A stretch of 64,000 nucleotides of DNA from Hermatobates lingyangjiaoensis (Eukaryota; Arthropoda; Insecta; Hemiptera; Hermatobatidae), in NCBI GenBank assembly GCA_026182355.1, contig JAPFBL010001617.1, forward strand, positions 1,550,001 to 1,614,000. The letters run 5' to 3'. The notes below the pieces were generated by a model that saw only the letters and a program-made list of their open reading frames with translations, had not been told where the DNA came from and made no database searches. Below, piece by piece: positions 43,908 to 55,572 of the stretch. How positions within the stretch are numbered: the stretch's first letter is position 1; every line of letters begins with the position of its first letter. Made by a program: the position numbers and the translations under genes.

Positions 43908-44629
43908 TATAACTGGCTAATTACCACTATATTTTTTCTCAATATACATTTACAACAACCTTATAACAGAGTTCAGCAAGCAAGAAAAAGATAACACTCG
44001 CTCAGAAGAAAATGGAAAGAAAAATATTTTTTATTAAAGACTACGAAGTCACAAAAGTTCCCAGTATCATAATTCTATAGAAGACCAAAAATGTAAAACA
44101 TAATTCAAAATTCAAAACTTTCGTTGAAAAATAATGATTGTAGTTAACCTACATCTTACTCGTAAATTAATAATTATCTTAAAACGTCAATTTTTCTTGG
44201 ATGTTTGTGACATTTTTCAGAGAAAATAGGAATAATTTCAATTTTTAAATGGGAAAGTTTGTCTTAAATATTCAATGTAGAAGGAGGTGAGGTAAACTAT
44301 GAAAGAGATCCACTATCTATTGGAACAAAAGGGATGTACTCCTGAAAGAGACTATTTCGTAACTCAAAATCTACAATTTCGCTTTTCAAAAATGTTATTT
44401 CTGCTGTAGTTATACTAATTCCGGTATATGCATTGTGGTGTCAGACACAAATATATATATATATATATGTCGATAAAAGGATCAATCACTATCTGTACTA
44501 CCCCCATTACTGAATGACTAATAGACATCTTCCATTTAGATATTTATATGACACCTAAATAGAACATTATACATTATATACCTAGGAAGTATGATGTTAT
44601 GTTAATGAAGTATAGCTCATTAAAAAAGG

Positions 44630-44960
44630 AGAAACAGATGTTTTCTAAAAGCCGGTTTTTAGCAAAAAAAGTGACTTCCTCGTCATGCATAATCCTCCCC
44701 AAACAATTGGGATCATCTACACTATAGGGCCCATTTTCGTACAATACAAACTTGATCCATCAAAGATTCTGGACCGTAGCGTGGTAACAAGCAATGCTAA
44801 CACACTCACCCACCCACCCACCCACACACAGACAGACATCGTCGCAAAAACATCATAAAACGCCTTTTAGGACCTCGAAACATATAATTCCGTCCAAATT
44901 TCGAGATTGAATTTTTTCATGATCACTATACTTTACTTATAGTAAAGTAAAAGATAGTAT
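44630..44960 (-). mobile_element. Helentron-like family, 5' end fragment
   Basis: The minus strand reads from CTTTACTATAAGTAAAGTATAGTGATC through the GTGTGTGGGTGGG tract to CCTATAGTGTAGATGATCCC and GTTTCTCC. It lies head-to-head with the plus-strand copy at 45130. Confidence 0.8.
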
Positions 44961-45129
44961 TATGTACTATAATAAACAGTCAATGTTCAGTTTCAATTAT
45001 GGTTTCCGAGTACAGGTTCTTAGGTAGATTCTTGATTCCGATAGCAAAGTCACTTCAAGATCTTCACAAGAAGCATTTATTAGTCTAATGGGAGGTAGAC
45101 CTCCTCCTGGGCGGTGATCTAAATCATTT

Positions 45130-46315
45130 TTTAATTTACTATAAGTTAACTATAGTGATCGTGAAAGAATTCATCAGGAGAATTTGATGGAATTATACGT
45201 TTTGAGGTCCAAAAGTAGTTTTATGAAGTTTTTTCGATGATGTCTGTGTGTGTGTGGGTGGGTGAGTGTGTTACGAGTAGCATCGCTTGTTACCACGCTA
45301 CAGTACAGAATCTTTGATGGATCAAATTGTAATTTTACTCATAAATGGACCCTATAGTGTAGATACTCCATATTGTTTAGGAAGAATGACGGAAACTCAT
45401 TTTTTTTTTACAAAAAACCAGTTTCTAGAAAATATTGTTTTCTTCTAAACTGGTATTTCAAGAGTTTTGAAATTTTGGCTTTATCTATGAGGTTACAGAT
45501 GCAATAAACGAAAAATATATTCATAATTTTAAAACAACGGGAAATATTTTTTTTCAATAAAATGTAAAAATTTTGACTAATAATTCAATCTGAAATATTG
45601 TAAGAGCAATACGAGCCACACAGTCTGACGGATCAAAATGAAACTATATCTAAAAATAGAATATTCTTAGGAGGATGAGTTGAGATAATTTTTTTCAAAA
45701 TTACATTCACGAAAACGGCGTTACAGTTCATTTTTTGTTTTCACAAAAGTTTTCTTCACGCTAACGGCTCATTAAAACACCATGAAAATATACCCAAAAA
45801 TGAAACAAAAAAGTAGCATTTATGAAAAAATATTTATGAAACTTCATCACGGCAAAGAGCAATAAAGGTATAAAAACTGAATGTTTGTCCTAGACTAAGG
45901 GATTACCTGCTATACTTGTCGAATTTTTGATATTTGTTTATATTGTTTAGATTGACTTAGACATTTTTTTGAGTGAATCCACTGAAATAAAATTGATGTT
46001 TACAATGAAAAAATTTACATAACTCATTGACTTATATGTGATATACGAGGAATAATAGTTTGGTATGTAAAAATTCGTCTTAAATATTCAATGTAGGAGG
46101 TCAGATTATACTAATTATATTATATGCATCAGTGGTGTGATATACAAAAATAAGCATATCAATTGATAAGTGGATCAATCACTATCTGTACTACCTCCAG
46201 GAATGATAGACTAATAAACATCTCCCATCTAGACATTTATATTATACCTAAATGGAACATTATTTATTATATATCCAAAAAGTATGATATTAAATTTAGT
46301 TATAGTAAACTAAAT
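45130..46315 (+). mobile_element. Helentron-like family, internally deleted copy
   Basis: Starts TTTACTATAAGTTAACTATAG, runs to TAAAAATTCGTCTTAAATATTC near 46080, then jumps to the 3' part (GTGGATCAATCACTATCTGTAC near 46163) and ends AAGTATGATATTAAATTTAG. About 1.2 kb against 2.1 kb for 49970-52055. Non-coding. Confidence 0.75.
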
Positions 46316-46359
46316 TATATTTAGATAAATATAATTTAGTCTAATTATATTAGACTAAA

Positions 46360-46860
46360 ACACCTAGTCACACTCAAGCATAGCTTTGGCCTTAACAGGA
46401 ACCTCGCCATCTTACATTTTAACAACAAATTCAAAGAAATTTGAAACTTGGAAACTTTTGAAATAAATGAAGCCATAAATCAAAATTCATCATCGTGTCT
46501 TAATGAACAAATTCCGGGCTGTCCAAACAAAAAAAGTAAAAAAAAGACTCTTTCCTCTTCAATAGTGTTTTTTGGCTTGCTTTATAGCACATCACTGTAT
46601 GTAAGCATACCCAACTCCTTTGTCACCTTATCTCTTACCTACCCCTCCCCACTCTATCTCACATGACCTAATTACTTCAGTGATTGTTAGAATGTTCGGT
46701 CTTCCACTACTTCCATTGGGTATGACATTCATTTTCATTATATTGTACACAATGCCGGTTATTTTTGTAACTTTCAATTTGTAATTTGCATTATAGAAGT
46801 TTACCTGACGATGAACACGAAGTGTTCGAAACGGCTAGAATAAAAAGGCTTATTTTTTGT
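46360..46860 (+). mobile_element. Penelope-like element, C-terminal end and 3' motif
   Basis: A broken reading HSFALNRN-like, then NLAILHFNNKFKE, then METFEINEAINQNSSSCLNE (46448 onward) fits the C-terminal end of a GIY-YIG protein (ExxEI...LNEQ). The motif at 46805 follows about 300 bp later. Assigned by resemblance and by the motif. Confidence 0.55.
46805..46831 (+). ncRNA. hammerhead-like core motif with perfect 6-bp stem
   Basis: CTGACGA-T-GAACAC-GAA-GTGTTC-GAAA, then CGGC. The best preserved example: both boxes intact, six Watson-Crick pairs and a three-base loop. Confidence 0.6.
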
Positions 46861-47089
46861 GTGTGGAAACTTTGTTTTATCCATTTATCCCAGTATGAGT
46901 AAATACCACACAATAACGGATTGCACAACTAACAAGTTAAATTAATTTTGTTCCCTTTGAGTCGTGCAATTTCATCCTTATTAAAGGAATTTGATATAAG
47001 TCATGTGTTCAAGAATGATGGAAATATAAAGTGTTACTTAGCAAAGTTTCAATATCTCCTAACTGCCTTCCTCTAAGGTAAGGTCATCG

Positions 47090-47965
47090 GAAGTATCCTT
47101 TCGGAATTACTTGATTGGAATATAGCTTTCAGATTGCCTGATCACTGAAGTGTGGTTCAGGCAGAGGTCATTGATATTATGGAAGCGGTGAAGCACCCAT
47201 AAGTTACCCCCCTACACTATAATGATATCCAGATTTTTTCAGATAGTCGAGCAGCTATCAAATCTCTTAGGGTAGTTTACACTACGTCTGAGGTGGTTGT
47301 ATACTCTTGAATACTCTTGGATACTCTTGAATAACTTGTCAGAGAGGTCCAAAGTTAGCCTCATTTGGTTCCGGGACATTGGAACATAATGGGTGAAACT
47401 ACAAGGCTAATGAACTAATCGACCTTGCATCCTTCGTTTGACACAGGATACCCTGTACCATCCTGGGATTCCACTCCCCACGTGTAAGCTCCAGACTTAT
47501 CAAAGCATTACCGTGTGAACCATAGTTGGCCCAGGGAGGCCAACTGTTTCATTTCAAGATAACTCTGGCTTCTTGTAATTTCAGAAGGACTAATGAGCTT
47601 CTGTCTAAGAGCAGAGTAATGGTAGACAATGTTATTTCGGTTTGCACTGGACACTGGCTAACAGGGAAGCACGCCACCAGGATGGGTTTAGAGGCTAAGG
47701 ACATCTGGAGGGCATGTCAAACTGAGGGAAGTGGCATTAGGAGAGTACTTCTTTGACAATCTTGAGAATCCTGCATCTACTGGTATCAGGGATTTAGCAA
47801 AATTTATTCTTCTCTCGGGATGGTTCAAATTGACTAGTGATTGGAAGAAGTGGTGGGTGGGGGGGGGATAGCCATATTATTCTTTTGTGGTATCAGAAGT
47901 AGCCAGTTTATGACCTACGTGGGTTCTCTTCTGGGACGGTCACTGCAACCTAACCTAACCTGACT
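47090..47965 (+). pseudogene. LINE RNase H fragment with CCTAA-type end
   Basis: Broken reading: AFRLPDH and VVQAEVIDIMEAV (47131-47190) match the E-containing helix, NDIQIFSDSRAAIKSL (47219-47268) carries the central Asp, and PGHWNIMG...YKANELIDLAS gives the last motif. The open part 47526-47756 contains TGHWLTGKHATRMGL, the segment after RNase H in these LINEs. The copy ends AACCTAACCTAACCTG at 47948-47963. Confidence 0.75.
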
Positions 47966-48194
47966 CCCTCCTTATTTCAACTCCTCTTTGTCACCAGCCA
48001 TCCATCTCCTCCTTGTTCGGCTTCTTCTCACTATCAGTTCTTTGAAAACGAGTTTTCAACAACACTCATTTCGATCGTTTCCTTCTTTTTTACTACTTTT
48101 GGTAGTAATTTCCTTTATTATAGAGTCAAATACAATTTACCTAATGGAGGTAGGTAGAAATTTCATGCGTTTAATTTAATAGAAGAATTAGAAA

Positions 48195-48410
48195 TATATA
48201 CATATACAACGTCCAAACTACAGGAAGAAATCAGAAGAGAAACTATGATCTTTCAACCGTAACAGCGGTATTCGTGAGAGTCAAATCTCAACTGACGAAG
48301 ACCACTTATTACGGTTGAAAGATGTTAGTCGTTTTTTGCGATTTCTTTCTATGGTTTGGGCGTTAATTTTTATTTCACATATTTATTGTGAAATCGTGTT
48401 ACAAATATAC
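48195..48410. repeat. palindrome, PLE-associated family 3 (diverged)
   Basis: Arms meet near 48285. The plus-strand motif is at 48292-48320. The left-arm copy has CTCACGA. The ends keep the ATTTCACATATTTATTGTGAAAT part. Confidence 0.75.
48292..48320 (+). ncRNA. hammerhead-like motif (family 3, diverged)
   Basis: CTGACGA and GAAA intact. The stem ACCA/CGGT has one mismatch. Confidence 0.35.
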
Positions 48411-48414
48411 AAAT

Positions 48415-48520
48415 ACGGATAACGTAATAAATAAGCGAATTAACGATCAAACGGATGTTTTATTTAGACCAATAAAAAAACTTAAATGAAGACTAGGCAG
48501 ACTTCATAATGGCTAAGACA
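48415..48520 (+). pseudogene. PLE C-terminal fragment
   Basis: Reading NTDNVINKRINDQTDVLFRP parallels TDNIINEQTNHQTDILTKP of the PLE at 39600-40077. Short and broken. Confidence 0.6.
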
Positions 48521-49450
48521 ATAAAGGATTAAAGTTACGATATTGATAAATACTAGTGATCGTATGAAATACATGCAGGCATAATAGATTTAAACACCAG
48601 TTTACCAGAGGTAATATAAACTCTCATTCCATGGATTAAGGTCAGTTCAGCTTGAAGATTGACAGCGTCTAAACTGGTTTAGAAACTCCATTCAGAAATT
48701 TTTTCGAAAGTTTTAAAAACAATGGATTGATTTTTGTCAAATTTTGACATTGTTGTGTGTCCGGTTCAGTAAAATAAGCTCAGTTATTTTAGCAGGTGGA
48801 AGGATAATCGGACTCAGCGAAAATGCCAACCACGAACTGAACCCTCGTACATGCTTCTTCATATACTTCAAAACTACTTAATACTCCTTCCTTGTCACAA
48901 TCACCCAGTGAGATTAACATGGGATTCAAAAACTACAATTTTTACCTTTCCTTAAATCTCCAACCTGCTTCCTAACATAAGGTAGAAGGATATTTTTTGT
49001 TTAAAGGGTTAAGAAAACATTCAAATAGAAAGTATGGAGGAAATTTAGATGGGTAATTAAAAAGATACACTAAGGTAAATACTTTCTGCAGTGAATATAC
49101 CAACACTGTGCATAGACAAAGAAGTTTAATCCAATATGTTCAATTACATGTTAAATTAGACCAAACAACAGTACAGTAATAATCATAAACAAATAATACA
49201 AGGCAAATATCAAAAATTTCTATCCATTCACAATAAGTAGTTATTACCACTGCCAATTTGTAATTTTAGAAAAAAACTGCCACCTTGCCTTGAGGTAAGG
49301 CAATGGTTAATGAAATTCAAAAACCTTACATTAATTTTCATGAAGAACGCAAGTATTGTCCAAAGTTTAGGAATTAATAAATTAAAATATTAAAATGTTT
49401 TTAAATCTGAAAAAAAATGTCCAAAACCTTAATAACTAACAATCACTTAC
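48521..49450. other. unassigned AT-rich intronic stretch
   Basis: No gene or shared repeat that I can support. Confidence 0.45.
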
Positions 49451-49740
49451 TAAGTAGAGCAAAATAAGAGAAACCGAAACTCTCAAGGAAAGGTAGTGAT
49501 GAGTGAAGCAGAACACGAGCGACAAGAGTAGAGTGCTATTAACGAAGGCAGCAGCAGAATAAGAGGAATAGGAGACAGTTAGGAGGAAGCGGAGGGTGAT
49601 AGAGATAAGCCCTATCTGTAGTGTGAGCAGGCGGAAGCACGTGACAAGGCTCGAGGAAGTCGATAGGCCTCGCACCTGCTCATCCACATCACCTCACCAC
49701 AACTCTGTCTTCGCGAAAAAACCATCTTCTGCGTCCAGTC
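49451..49740 (-). other. candidate non-coding first exon / promoter region of the host gene
   Basis: A GC-rich island of about 290 bp in AT-rich surroundings. The minus strand ends in a consensus donor CTACTTA|GTAAGTG (GT at 49450-49449). It holds a CACGTG E-box (49638-49643) and a CTATCGAC segment resembling half of the DRE promoter element. Its ATG frames either end early or reach the donor in a phase that does not fit exon 33779-33817. It would thus be 5' UTR, unless another coding exon lies between. It could also belong to a different gene. Confidence 0.5.
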
Positions 49741-49969
49741 ACTCCTCTCCTTTTAATCAATTAATTAAATAACGAACTATTTAAACAACCCAACTAAAGC
49801 CAACAAAATTATAACCATTCAAAACACCAAATAGAAGAACAGTTTTAAATCAATCAACAGGGATTAAATGCTGAAGCTTATAAATAATTAACACAAATTA
49901 TACTCCAAGTAATTCTTAATGATAGATTATATGATTTAGATTTAAATTAATTTAAATGAAACCATTTTT
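49741..49969. promoter_or_regulatory. possible upstream region of the candidate first exon
   Basis: If 49451-49740 is a first exon, the promoter lies here or at its upper edge. No TATA box or initiator can be singled out in this AT-rich sequence. Confidence 0.2.
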
Positions 49970-50086
49970 ACTTTACTATAAGTAACGTATGGTTTTCGTA
50001 AAAAAATTCGATTTCGAAATTTTGCTGCATTAAACGTTTTGGGGTCACGGAGATCGTTTTATGAAGGTGTTACTTACGAGCATGTC

Positions 50087-50125
<39 letters not shown>

Positions 50126-52055
50126 TGTACGGGTGGGTGGGTCCGTGAGTGTTATGGGTATGTATCCAAAGTTTATGGACACGGTACGGTCCTGAATCAT
50201 TAATGGATTATGTTGATACATTACACAAAAATGGGCGTCATAGTGTAGATGAGCCGTATCATTTGGGAGCAATTATGCATGATGGAAAAGTCACATTTTT
50301 TGTTAAAAATCTGTGTTTAGACTACATTTTTTTCTTCTAAACTTCTAATTTAAAGGTTTTGAAAATTTGGCATTATCTTTCAGGTTACAAATGTAATCAA
50401 TATATTCAGATTTTAAAAAGTTTTTTTTCAATAAAATATAAAAAATTCGAGTTATAATTCAATCTGAAATCTTGTGAGAGCGATACGAGCCACACAGTCT
50501 GACGGGTCAAAAGGGAACTATACCTAAAAATAGAATATTCTGAGGGGAATGAATTGAGATAATTTTTTTCAAAATTACATTCACTAAAACGGCGTTACAG
50601 TACATTTTCTGTTTTCAGAAATATTTTCTTGATGCTAACGGATCATTATAAAACCATGAAAATATACTCAAAAATGAAGCAAAAAATTAGCAATTTATGA
50701 AAAAAAAATCATGAAATTTCAATCGCAGCAAAGAGCAATAAAGCTATAAAATCTGAATGTTTGTTCTAGACTAAGGGATCTTAGGTACATGTATATATAT
50801 ATACACTAATAACATACTAAATACATACTATTTATTACTAAAAACATAAATTATGTTAAATGTTAGTAAGGAAGCTTATCGTTCAAGAACTGCTATTAAT
50901 TTCCTTTAAATTTTTATTAAATACTAGTCGAATTTTTGATATTTTTTTAACATTGTTTACATTGACTTACAAATTTCTGGAGTGAATCCACTGAAACAAA
51001 ATGTATGTTTATAATGGAAAAATTTACATAACTCATTGACTTATATGAAATATAAGAGGAATAATAATTTATATATAAAAAATCACAGCCAATAAACATA
51101 AATGTCTGTTGCTTTCCATGGTATGATGGATTTGTCTCACAAAATGCTCTAATCAATCTATATATTGCGCCCTCAAACAGAACTTAATATCAGAAATGTT
51201 TTTGTGTTGATGAATTATAGTATCCTTGGATAATATTGAAGTGTGAGGAATGGACTCTTTCCTCAAGAAAGCGGAGTATGACTGTTGACAAATATCTAGT
51301 TTTTTCACTATTCTAGTCTAATAGTTCATATCTATTATTTACAAATGGATAACATGTGTATTTGTAAGCCGACTTTGACTCTCATTTGAGAATGTAAATC
51401 TGGCTAATTACAAATAACTTTTTCTCAATATACATTTACAACAACCTTATAACAGAGTACAGCACGCAGGAAAACGATAAGACTGGCTCAGAGTAAATTG
51501 GTAATATGAATTTTGACAAAGGGAAAGAAAAATGATTTTTATTAAATACTAGGAAGCTATAAATTTCCCAGATAATAATCCCAAAATAATTCTGTAACAG
51601 GCCAATAATGTAAAACATAATTCTAAATTCAAAACATTCTTTGAAAACATCAGAAAATGTGTCTTGAATATTTAATATAGATGAAGGTCAGGTAAACTAT
51701 GTATGTGAGAGATCCACTGGGTACTGGAAGAAACGCCATTTTCTTCTGTAAGAGATTACTTTGTAACACGAAATCTACCTTTTTGCTTTTCAAAAATGTT
51801 ACTACTACTGTAGTTATACTAATGATATTATTTCTATCAGTGGTGTAACATACAAAAATAAACATATATATTGATAAGTGGATCAATCACTATCTGTACT
51901 GTCTCCAGGAATGAAAAACGAAAAACCTCTCCCATTTAAACATTTATAATATACCTAAATGGAACATTATTTATTATATACCCAAGAAGTATGATATTAT
52001 GTTTACTTATTGTAAGGTTGAGTGTAGGCCACTCGATATTTGTATAACCATGTTC
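49970..52055 (+). mobile_element. Helentron-like non-autonomous element, reference copy
   Basis: About 2.1 kb, non-coding. The 5' end is TTTACTATAAGTAAC (49977-49991). Near the 3' end is its inverse, TTACTTATTGTAAGG (about 52002-52016), followed by the hairpin GAGTG-TAGGC-CACTC (52020-52034). A short inverted repeat at the very 5' end but subterminal at the 3' end, plus a terminal hairpin, is the pattern described for Helentrons (family knowledge). A (TG)n/GTGGG tract lies near the 5' end (50093-50140). Related copies: 19.2, 41.5, 44.6, 45.1, 56.4, 61.3 and 62.6 kb. Confidence 0.7.
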
Positions 52056-52640
52056 ATCCACACTTTTAAACAATACCAGCCTATCCATTCGATTGCATCT
52101 CTTAATGACTCTTTTGCTCTTAGAAAATACTACTTAGAGATAGAGGACAGAAACACTTTTTTATCAGATAAATAGTATTAAATAAGTATTATTTATCATC
52201 ATAAATTGAAATATGTATAATTAATGTGTCTATATTTAGATAAAATTGAGTAAATTACTAAAAACATAAATTATGTTAAATATTAGTAAGGAAAGCTTAG
52301 GGTTCAAGAACTGCTATTAATTTCCTTCAATTATCTTTCAATAACTGACATTCAATTATCTTTAAATGACAGTTTCTAATTTCCCTTCTTGAATGGAGCA
52401 CAATTTAACATCTATATTTGGCATTAAAGTTAACAACATACTTTAATATAATAATAATTAATAATTTATAACAGCTAAGATTTATGAGAAATCACATAAT
52501 TTGAATCCTAAATGTTAAAATCAATCAAAGAGGATGATGAATCTCGGGTGAACATACATAGGCGTCTGTTCTTATTCACAAGACACTCATTTTTTACAAT
52601 AAATAGTGACAATAATAAAAAAGACATGTTTTTATGAAGA
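52056..52640. other. unassigned stretch
   Basis: AT-rich. 52258-52320 repeats 50835-50900 (TAAATTATGTTAAATATTAGTAAGG, then GGTTCAAGAACTGCTATTAATTTCC), a further short dispersed repeat. No gene seen. Confidence 0.5.
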
Positions 52641-52651
52641 CGAAGTCATTA

Positions 52652-52895
52652 TTATGTTTTCTTTACACCTGATTCATTTGCAAAGAGCATACGTCCGCCA
52701 CGGCTGACAGGAGCAAGTTTGATATTTGTAGAATCAATTAATATCATTGTTAGTGTCACAGTGGCTGTTAGTAACATTAACAAAGAATGTAACATTCTAT
52801 TCGGGAAGTTCTTCCTCATTCCACCACTTTCAGGTGTTGTCCATCTTCCAGAACTTACTGACGTACTATTCATAGTACGCCATCCTGTGTTATAA
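52652..52895 (-). CDS. possible coding exon, unrecognised type II membrane protein
   Basis: The open minus-strand frame is richer in GC than its surroundings. From a Met at about 52820 it reads MRKNFPNRMLHSLLMLL, then TATVTLTMILIDSTNIKLAP and SRGGRMLFANESG. This is a short basic cytoplasmic stretch, one hydrophobic segment of about 18 residues and a polar tail, as in Golgi-type membrane proteins. A possible acceptor (AACACAG) lies at about 52888, and CAG|GTGTAA near 52665 is a weak donor. An internal GTAAGT at about 52857 argues for caution. Family unknown. Confidence 0.3.
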
Positions 52896-52925
52896 TTATA
52901 TATATATACTCGTATATGAATATAT

Positions 52926-53220
52926 AAATATATGATCAAACCACAATAAGAAATGGGAAAACAAGACTAGTCACAATAGTCTTGTTTTCCCATTTCTTAT
53001 TGTGGTTTGATCATTGATTGTTGTTTCACGTGTTTATGTGAAATCTTTTTATATATAAATATATATATATATAAAGATTTCACATAAACACGTGAAATAA
53101 CAATCAATGATCAATACACAATAAGAAAATGGGAAAACAAGACTAAGATCTTTCAACCACTTGTTACGGTTGAAAGATCTTAGTCTTGTTTTCCCATTTT
53201 CTTATTGTGGTTTGTCTGTC
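52926..53220. repeat. two nested palindromes, PLE-associated family 3
   Basis: 52930-53015: GATCAAACCACAATAAGAAA against its inverse, centre near 52972 with the motif deleted. 53020-53220: ATTTCACGTGTTTATGTGAAA repeated in inverse across (TA)n, followed by a third arm pair centred near 53160. The motif boxes are lost at the centre, leaving only TACGGTTGAAAGATC. Confidence 0.85.
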
Positions 53221-54546
53221 TGTACGTTCCTTAAAACTGACTCCTTTCATGTTTTCTCTACGTTTCATACATTAGAGAAACCGAATCCACCCTCAGAAAA
53301 CCTTCTGTCTGTCGGTTTCTCAGCAAAATTTTGTCACAAGTTAACTCAGCCACCATAAGACATATCAAGTTGAAACTGACAGTAGATTTGTGTATGTTTA
53401 CATTAAAATATAATCTTGAATAGATTGGAAATTCAACGTTGAAGAGAAGTTATGGTATATTAAGGACAAACTTTTGTCACAAGCAAACTCAGCCATCATT
53501 AAGGCATAGCAAGCTGAAACTTTGAAAGTAGGTTTGTGCATGCCTAACCTAAAATCTAAGCTTTAAATGGATTGAAAATTCAACGTAGAAGGGAACAACT
53601 TATGGACTTTTAAGTTGTCTTTGGCTAACTTCACAGAGATGTTTATTTTGAAAATATACAGGTATAGCAAGGAGGTATTATTAGTTGATTTTAATTTCAG
53701 TTGCGTAAATGAATATATTACGTATTTCAGTTTATTGACAAGGTGTTTCTGAGAGTGCAAGATGTACTATCTATTCAGAATTATGCCTTTGTGAACGAGC
53801 CATTCTCATACCTTACAATGAACAGGCAGGAAAAATCAAAAAACAAGTTCTTACGCTGTATCAAGCCGAGGAAAAAACTTACAAGTCTGTAAACAGAGTG
53901 ATTAGTGATGCAGAAGAAGTTTATTACACGACTGAATTTCTTGACTCCGTGATGCTCCTGGACTGCCTACTAATGAGTAAGAATTTAAAATAGGGGCACC
54001 AATAACGCTGAGATTTTGTAGCAGTAAAAAAATTTCATGTTATGAAACTTGAGTGCCCCAAAAATGGATAACAGGACACGGCTCTGAGTTCGTTCTCTGC
54101 ATAGATACGCCATAGAGGCGAACATCATGACTGGGTGTGCTACTGGGGAGTCTGTATGTATATTACGCATACCATTGATTTCAAGCAACTATCCGTTTCC
54201 ATTCAAACGATTGCAATGTCCTGTCAGCAACTGTTTTTTCGTAATGATAGTAACTAAGTCGCATGAGGAAACTCTGTCTACCGCAGGAATTAAAGTGAGT
54301 GAGACCAAGTTTTTCTCATATGGTCAACTGTAGTTTGGTTGCTCAAGAGTTAGAGGTTCCAACTCTTTGTTCTTCGATGAGCCTGAAGGACAGGCAGCTA
54401 ATATTATATATACAGAGGAATTTACTTAACACTGTACTAATAATGGTATTTTCTACTATTCTATAATTTCTAATGATATTTTGGAATATCATGTATCATC
54501 TCAAAATTATTGAAAAGTACCCGTCAAAGACGGGCACCTTTGCTGG
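53215..54546 (+). mobile_element. Helitron fragment with helicase end and CTRR terminus (copy c)
   Basis: It begins inside the shared leader (TCTGTCTGTACGTTCC) directly after the palindrome at 53220. The broken helicase runs from about 53790 to 54420 (NERAILIPYNEQAGKIKKQV; TGCATGESVCILRIPLI at 54127). The 3' end is a hairpin CCCGTC-AAA-GACGGG (54520-54534), 8 nt, then CTGG (54543-54546) followed by T: a CTRR end. A tandem duplication of about 140 bp is present in the leader (53330-53460 and 53465-53600). Confidence 0.8.
54127..54330 (+). pseudogene. Helitron helicase C-terminal stretch
   Basis: TGCATGESVCILRIPLISSN, then YPFPFKRLQCPVSNC, then MIVTKSHEETLSTAGIKV. Motif VI KSQG has become KSHE, and a frameshift precedes the final part. 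Nearly the same as 43520-43700. Confidence 0.75.
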
Positions 54547-55560
54547 TGACATATAGATTCTTCGTATTACCCATGACAATAATATATCAATTATTATATC
54601 TAAATAATTTTTTTAAAATGATTCTTGAAAAAATTCTTTTCAAAAAGAATGAACAATAAAATGGCCATTCCTGCTTTATGCATATATGTAACAACATGTA
54701 CCAACATGTACATTCACTGCTACTGCACAAGCCCTGAGTAAGTGTCTCACTTTTTATATTTTCCAAAATACTGGAAATTTATTTTGCTTTTTATTTCAAT
54801 TCTATCAGGATAGAAATTAATTGATTAAACTTAAGTTTTATTAAAAAAGATTATTTCATATATTTTAAAACAAATTCCATCATTAAAGAATAACGAAAAA
54901 AGTAACTTTAAAAATAACAAACATGCTGAAACATCTAAGTAAAAGCACATAATGATTTTTAATAAGCTAACTGTAATAATCCCTAAAATTGAAGAATGTA
55001 AAAAGAAACTCCCAAATAGTTGACTTTAAAAGTATCCATAAAACAGTCAACTTTTTTGAAGATTTATGATTATCGGGCCAAAAATAATTCACAACTGTAT
55101 CCAGGAAATGTCTGCGAAAATATGTATAAGAACAGAGATCATCAACAATTTTGTTTGTAAAACTAATATGTTTGATTATGAAATCTATTATTTTTATAAG
55201 ATTTTTTAAAGTAATTTACCAAAATTATGAAATGCCTACTAAGTTAATAAAAAACCGTAAGTTCTATTCAAGGAATTTATAAATGAGTACAGTTAGAAAA
55301 TACAGCTAAAAACTAGTTGAGCATCTTGTATTTACATGTCAAGCGACTGCTGACCCACGAGAAATCGTAATTCTTGATTTATTAGCCTTACAGAACCGAA
55401 TTGACGATGAATATGAGCTAAGAAGAGAACTCTTGTGAGTTTTTACTGTAATATTAAGCAAACAACGCAAAAAAATAAAAGCATGATCCATGCAATGGAA
55501 AAAAGTATATCTGTTTCGAGAGACAAATTCTCAAGAACATTTAGAATCCATACCGTACCT
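54547..55560. other. unassigned AT-rich stretch
   Basis: No gene or shared repeat that I can support. Confidence 0.4.
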
Positions 55561-55572
55561 TTGGGGAGGGCC

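Larger units (their letters stand above)
41511..44620 (+). mobile_element. Helentron-like element with an internal Helitron helicase segment
   Basis: 5' end ACTAGAAGTAAAGTATAGTGATCG. The 5' part runs to about 42750 (interrupted by the PLE repeat at 42188-42315), and the 3' part (about 43907-44620) ends near AAGTATGATGTTATG. Compared with 49970-52055, the helicase segment 42751-43907 replaces part of the middle. Confidence 0.65.

Noticed and set aside
47948..47963. Chromosome end (telomere)
   Set aside because: Only about two and a half CCTAA units, with ordinary sequence on both sides.
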